5,920 nucleotides of DNA from Bacteroidales bacterium (GTDB taxonomy: Bacteria; Bacteroidota; Bacteroidia; Bacteroidales; WCHB1-69): the NCBI GenBank assembly GCA_017618435.1, contig JAFZUH010000331.1, positions 1 through 5,920 of the forward strand, read 5' to 3'. Position numbers and translations under genes: made by a program. Below are positions 4,184 to 5,920 of this stretch, one piece after another (position 1 is the stretch's first letter; every line of letters begins with the position of its first letter). The notes under the pieces were generated by a model. It saw only the letters and a list, made by a program, of their open reading frames with translations, had not been told where the DNA came from and did not search any database.

Positions 4184-5920
4184 ATGTCCGACATCATCAA
4201 TATTTTACCGGATAGTGTAGCCAATCAGATTGCAGCGGGGGAAGTTATACAACGGCCTGCTTCTGTAATCAAAGAATTGGTGGAAAATGCTGTAGATGCA
4301 CAGGCTACACAAATAGAAGTCATTGTAAAAAATGCAGGCAAAACACTCATTGAAGTGATAGACAATGGCATAGGCATGAGCGAAACAGATGCACGGTTAT
4401 GCTTTGAACGTCATGCAACCTCTAAAATAAAATGTGCAGACGATTTGTTCCACCTCCACACCAAAGGCTTTCGCGGAGAAGCTCTTGCCTCTATTGCCGC
4501 CATTGCTCAAGTGGAATTGCAAACCAAAAGAGCATCAGATACTTTAGGAACAAAATTGTTAGTTGAAGCATGCAAATGCTTGGAACAAAATTCTTGTTCT
4601 TGCGAAAAGGGAACCAAATTTTTTGTTAAAAATTTATTTTTCAATGTCCCCGCACGAAGAAATTTCTTGAAATCAGACAATGTTGAATTTGGACATATTC
4701 AAGAAGAATTTATTCGTGTTGCATTAGTACACAACAATATACACTTCAAATTGTATCACAACGACAATTTGGAATACAACCTATTACCTGAAACACCAAA
4801 ACAACGTATTATCAGCATTTTCGGCAATCATTACAAAGAAAAACTCATACCTGTTGAAGAAAAAAACGATATTATTCAGATTTCAGGATTTATTTCCTTG
4901 CCCGAATATGCCAAAAAAACAAAAGGCGAACAATATATGTTTGTCAATGACAGATTTATAAAACATTCTTATTTCCACCATGCTATTGTTTCGGCCTTTG
5001 AACAATTAATTCCGGAAAAAACTTATCCAAGTTATTTTATTTTTCTGCACATCAAGCCTGAAAATATTGATATAAACATCCACCCGACTAAAACCGAAGT
5101 CAAATTCAGAGAAGAACAGGCAATTTACAAAATCATACATGCAACAACAAGGCATAGTTTAGGTGAATTTAACCTGAATTCCAATATTGATTTTGACAAC
5201 ATTTCTCCAGTGGATTTAAATAGTTATACCTATAAGCCAACATCTTCCATAAGAGAACCCATAACTTATAGCAACGAAAACTACAATCCGTTTGATATAA
5301 AAGACAATCACACCAACAAATCGAATTGGACTCCCAAGCAATCGGTAAAAGGTTGGGAAAATATTTACGAATTTATAAAAGAAAATACACCTGAACCCAC
5401 AAGTGATATTGAACAAAATATCCCTTTTCCTTCCGAAGAAAAGGAAGAAAAAACGGAAGAAATAACACAACCTGCAGTTTTTCAGGTATTTAACGATTAT
5501 ATTGTTGGAAAAATAAAATCCGGCATTGTATTAATCAAAATCTCGGCGGCATTGGAACGTATCTTTTTTGACAGATACCTCAACAAATTGGAAAGTTCCA
5601 ACAATGAAAGGACATGTCAAAAACTGCTTTTTGCGGAAACAATTACATTGTCCCCACAAAATGCCGAAACGATGAAAGATATTTTGAACGATTTCAACAA
5701 GTTAGGTTTTGATATTGAAGAATTTGGAAAAAACACATTCATTATCAACGGTATACCAACAGACGCAGACAATAAAGAACAGCCTCAGCAATTGATTGAA
5801 CAAATGTTGGAAACATTTAACAACAATCTGTTATCGCTAAAAATCAGCAAAAAAAACAATCTCGCACACTCTTATGCAACAACACTTTGTCGCAAACAAT
5901 ACACAGAAAATATGTCGCAA
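4184..5920 (+). CDS. mutL: DNA mismatch repair protein MutL (3' end outside window)
   Basis: 579 codons are open to the window end; about 40-60 C-terminal residues are probably missing. MutL is the ATPase that couples MutS mismatch recognition to strand nicking and unwinding. The GHKL ATPase domain is complete: NQIAAGEVIQRPASVIKELVEN (14-35), with E31 matching E. coli catalytic E29 and N35 matching N33; DNGIGM (60-65); RHATSKI (76-82); GFRGEALASI (95-104); and LFFNVPARRNFLKS (151-164). The transducer domain ends with IHPTKTEVKF (299-308), where K303 matches the ATP-contacting lysine. A polar linker with an acidic stretch (417-426) leads to the dimerisation domain from about 433 (QVFNDYIV). 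There the expected endonuclease motif DQHAxxE is replaced by K452-I-S-A-A-L-E458. A CxC-x5-CxC cluster lies at 130-140. The start is the first in-frame ATG after an in-frame TAG, giving the usual MutL N-terminus. Confidence 0.97.
   Translation, partial: MSDIINILPDSVANQIAAGEVIQRPASVIKELVENAVDAQATQIEVIVKNAGKTLIEVIDNGIGMSETDARLCFERHATSKIKCADDLFHLHTKGFRGEALASIAAIAQVELQTKRASDTLGTKLLVEACKCLEQNSCSCEKGTKFFVKNLFFNVPARRNFLKSDNVEFGHIQEEFIRVALVHNNIHFKLYHNDNLEYNLLPETPKQRIISIFGNHYKEKLIPVEEKNDIIQISGFISLPEYAKKTKGEQYMFVNDRFIKHSYFHHAIVSAFEQLIPEKTYPSYFIFLHIKPENIDINIHPTKTEVKFREEQAIYKIIHATTRHSLGEFNLNSNIDFDNISPVDLNSYTYKPTSSIREPITYSNENYNPFDIKDNHTNKSNWTPKQSVKGWENIYEFIKENTPEPTSDIEQNIPFPSEEKEEKTEEITQPAVFQVFNDYIVGKIKSGIVLIKISAALERIFFDRYLNKLESSNNERTCQKLLFAETITLSPQNAETMKDILNDFNKLGFDIEEFGKNTFIINGIPTDADNKEQPQQLIEQMLETFNNNLLSLKISKKNNLAHSYATTLCRKQYTENMSQ

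Noticed and set aside
4178..4186. Small-protein gene and mutL are in the same frame with only TAG-TTT between stop and ATG, so stop read-through would fuse them
   Set aside because: There is no read-through context to point to, and mutL begins with the normal MutL N-terminus; close gene packing explains it.
4583..4599. Small inverted repeat GAACAA-AATTC-TTGTTC within mutL
   Set aside because: A 6-bp stem is expected often by chance in a window of this size and it lies in coding sequence.
5216..5470. Antisense open frame of 84 codons within mutL
   Set aside because: Its Phe/Ile-rich translation is the reverse of Lys/Asn/Glu-rich MutL linker coding; the + strand MutL frame is continuous here.
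1..5920. tRNA, rRNA, CRISPR array or riboswitch
   Set aside because: The window is almost entirely coding; no repeat-spacer pattern or recognisable structured RNA was seen, and the gaps are too short.

Overview
The window looks like a chromosomal segment of an AT-rich member of the Bacteroidota, most likely Bacteroidales-like. This rests on four things. Start codons sit behind A-rich leaders with no Shine-Dalgarno sequence. There is a good Bacteroides-type promoter (TTTG, then 20 bp, then TAnnTTTG) at 3876-3907. There is a lipoprotein with a typical signal. The large phosphohexomutase and MutL look like those of this phylum. Every gene is on the + strand, and the longest gene-free stretch is 92 bp.

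Region 1 (1-941) is a type II restriction-modification system. It holds the last 66 residues of a C5-cytosine DNA methyltransferase resembling M.HhaI, overlapped by 4 bp (ATGA) by a complete 247-residue endonuclease that closely resembles R.HinP1I (site G^CGC). The HinP1I active-site pattern falls at the same residue numbers (D62, Q81, K83). The methyltransferase should protect GCGC and the nuclease should cut unmodified GCGC. By eye the window contains no GCGC site.

Region 2 (953-3845) follows after only 11 bp. It encodes a lipoprotein of unknown function with TPR-like helical repeats, then a full-length alpha-D-phosphohexomutase of the PGM2/PgcA type (phosphoglucomutase/phosphomannomutase). 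No terminator separates these two genes from the endonuclease gene, so they may be partly transcribed with it.

Region 3 (3845-3937) is the only real regulatory gap. A 9-bp perfect hairpin starts at the mutase stop codon, and its 3' side runs into the -33 box of the promoter for the next pair of genes.

Region 4 (3938-5920) encodes an 80-residue tail-anchored small membrane protein and, 3 bp later, the mismatch-repair ATPase MutL, which is cut by the window end. The MutL ATPase domain is intact, but the place where the DQHAxxE endonuclease motif should lie reads K-I-S-A-A-L-E.

No clearly new multi-gene system is visible. The points most worth following are the complete absence of GATC (roughly 15-20 copies expected from composition) and of GCGC, the altered MutL endonuclease motif, an 18-bp perfect palindrome inside the endonuclease gene, and a CxC-x5-CxC cysteine cluster in the MutL ATPase domain.
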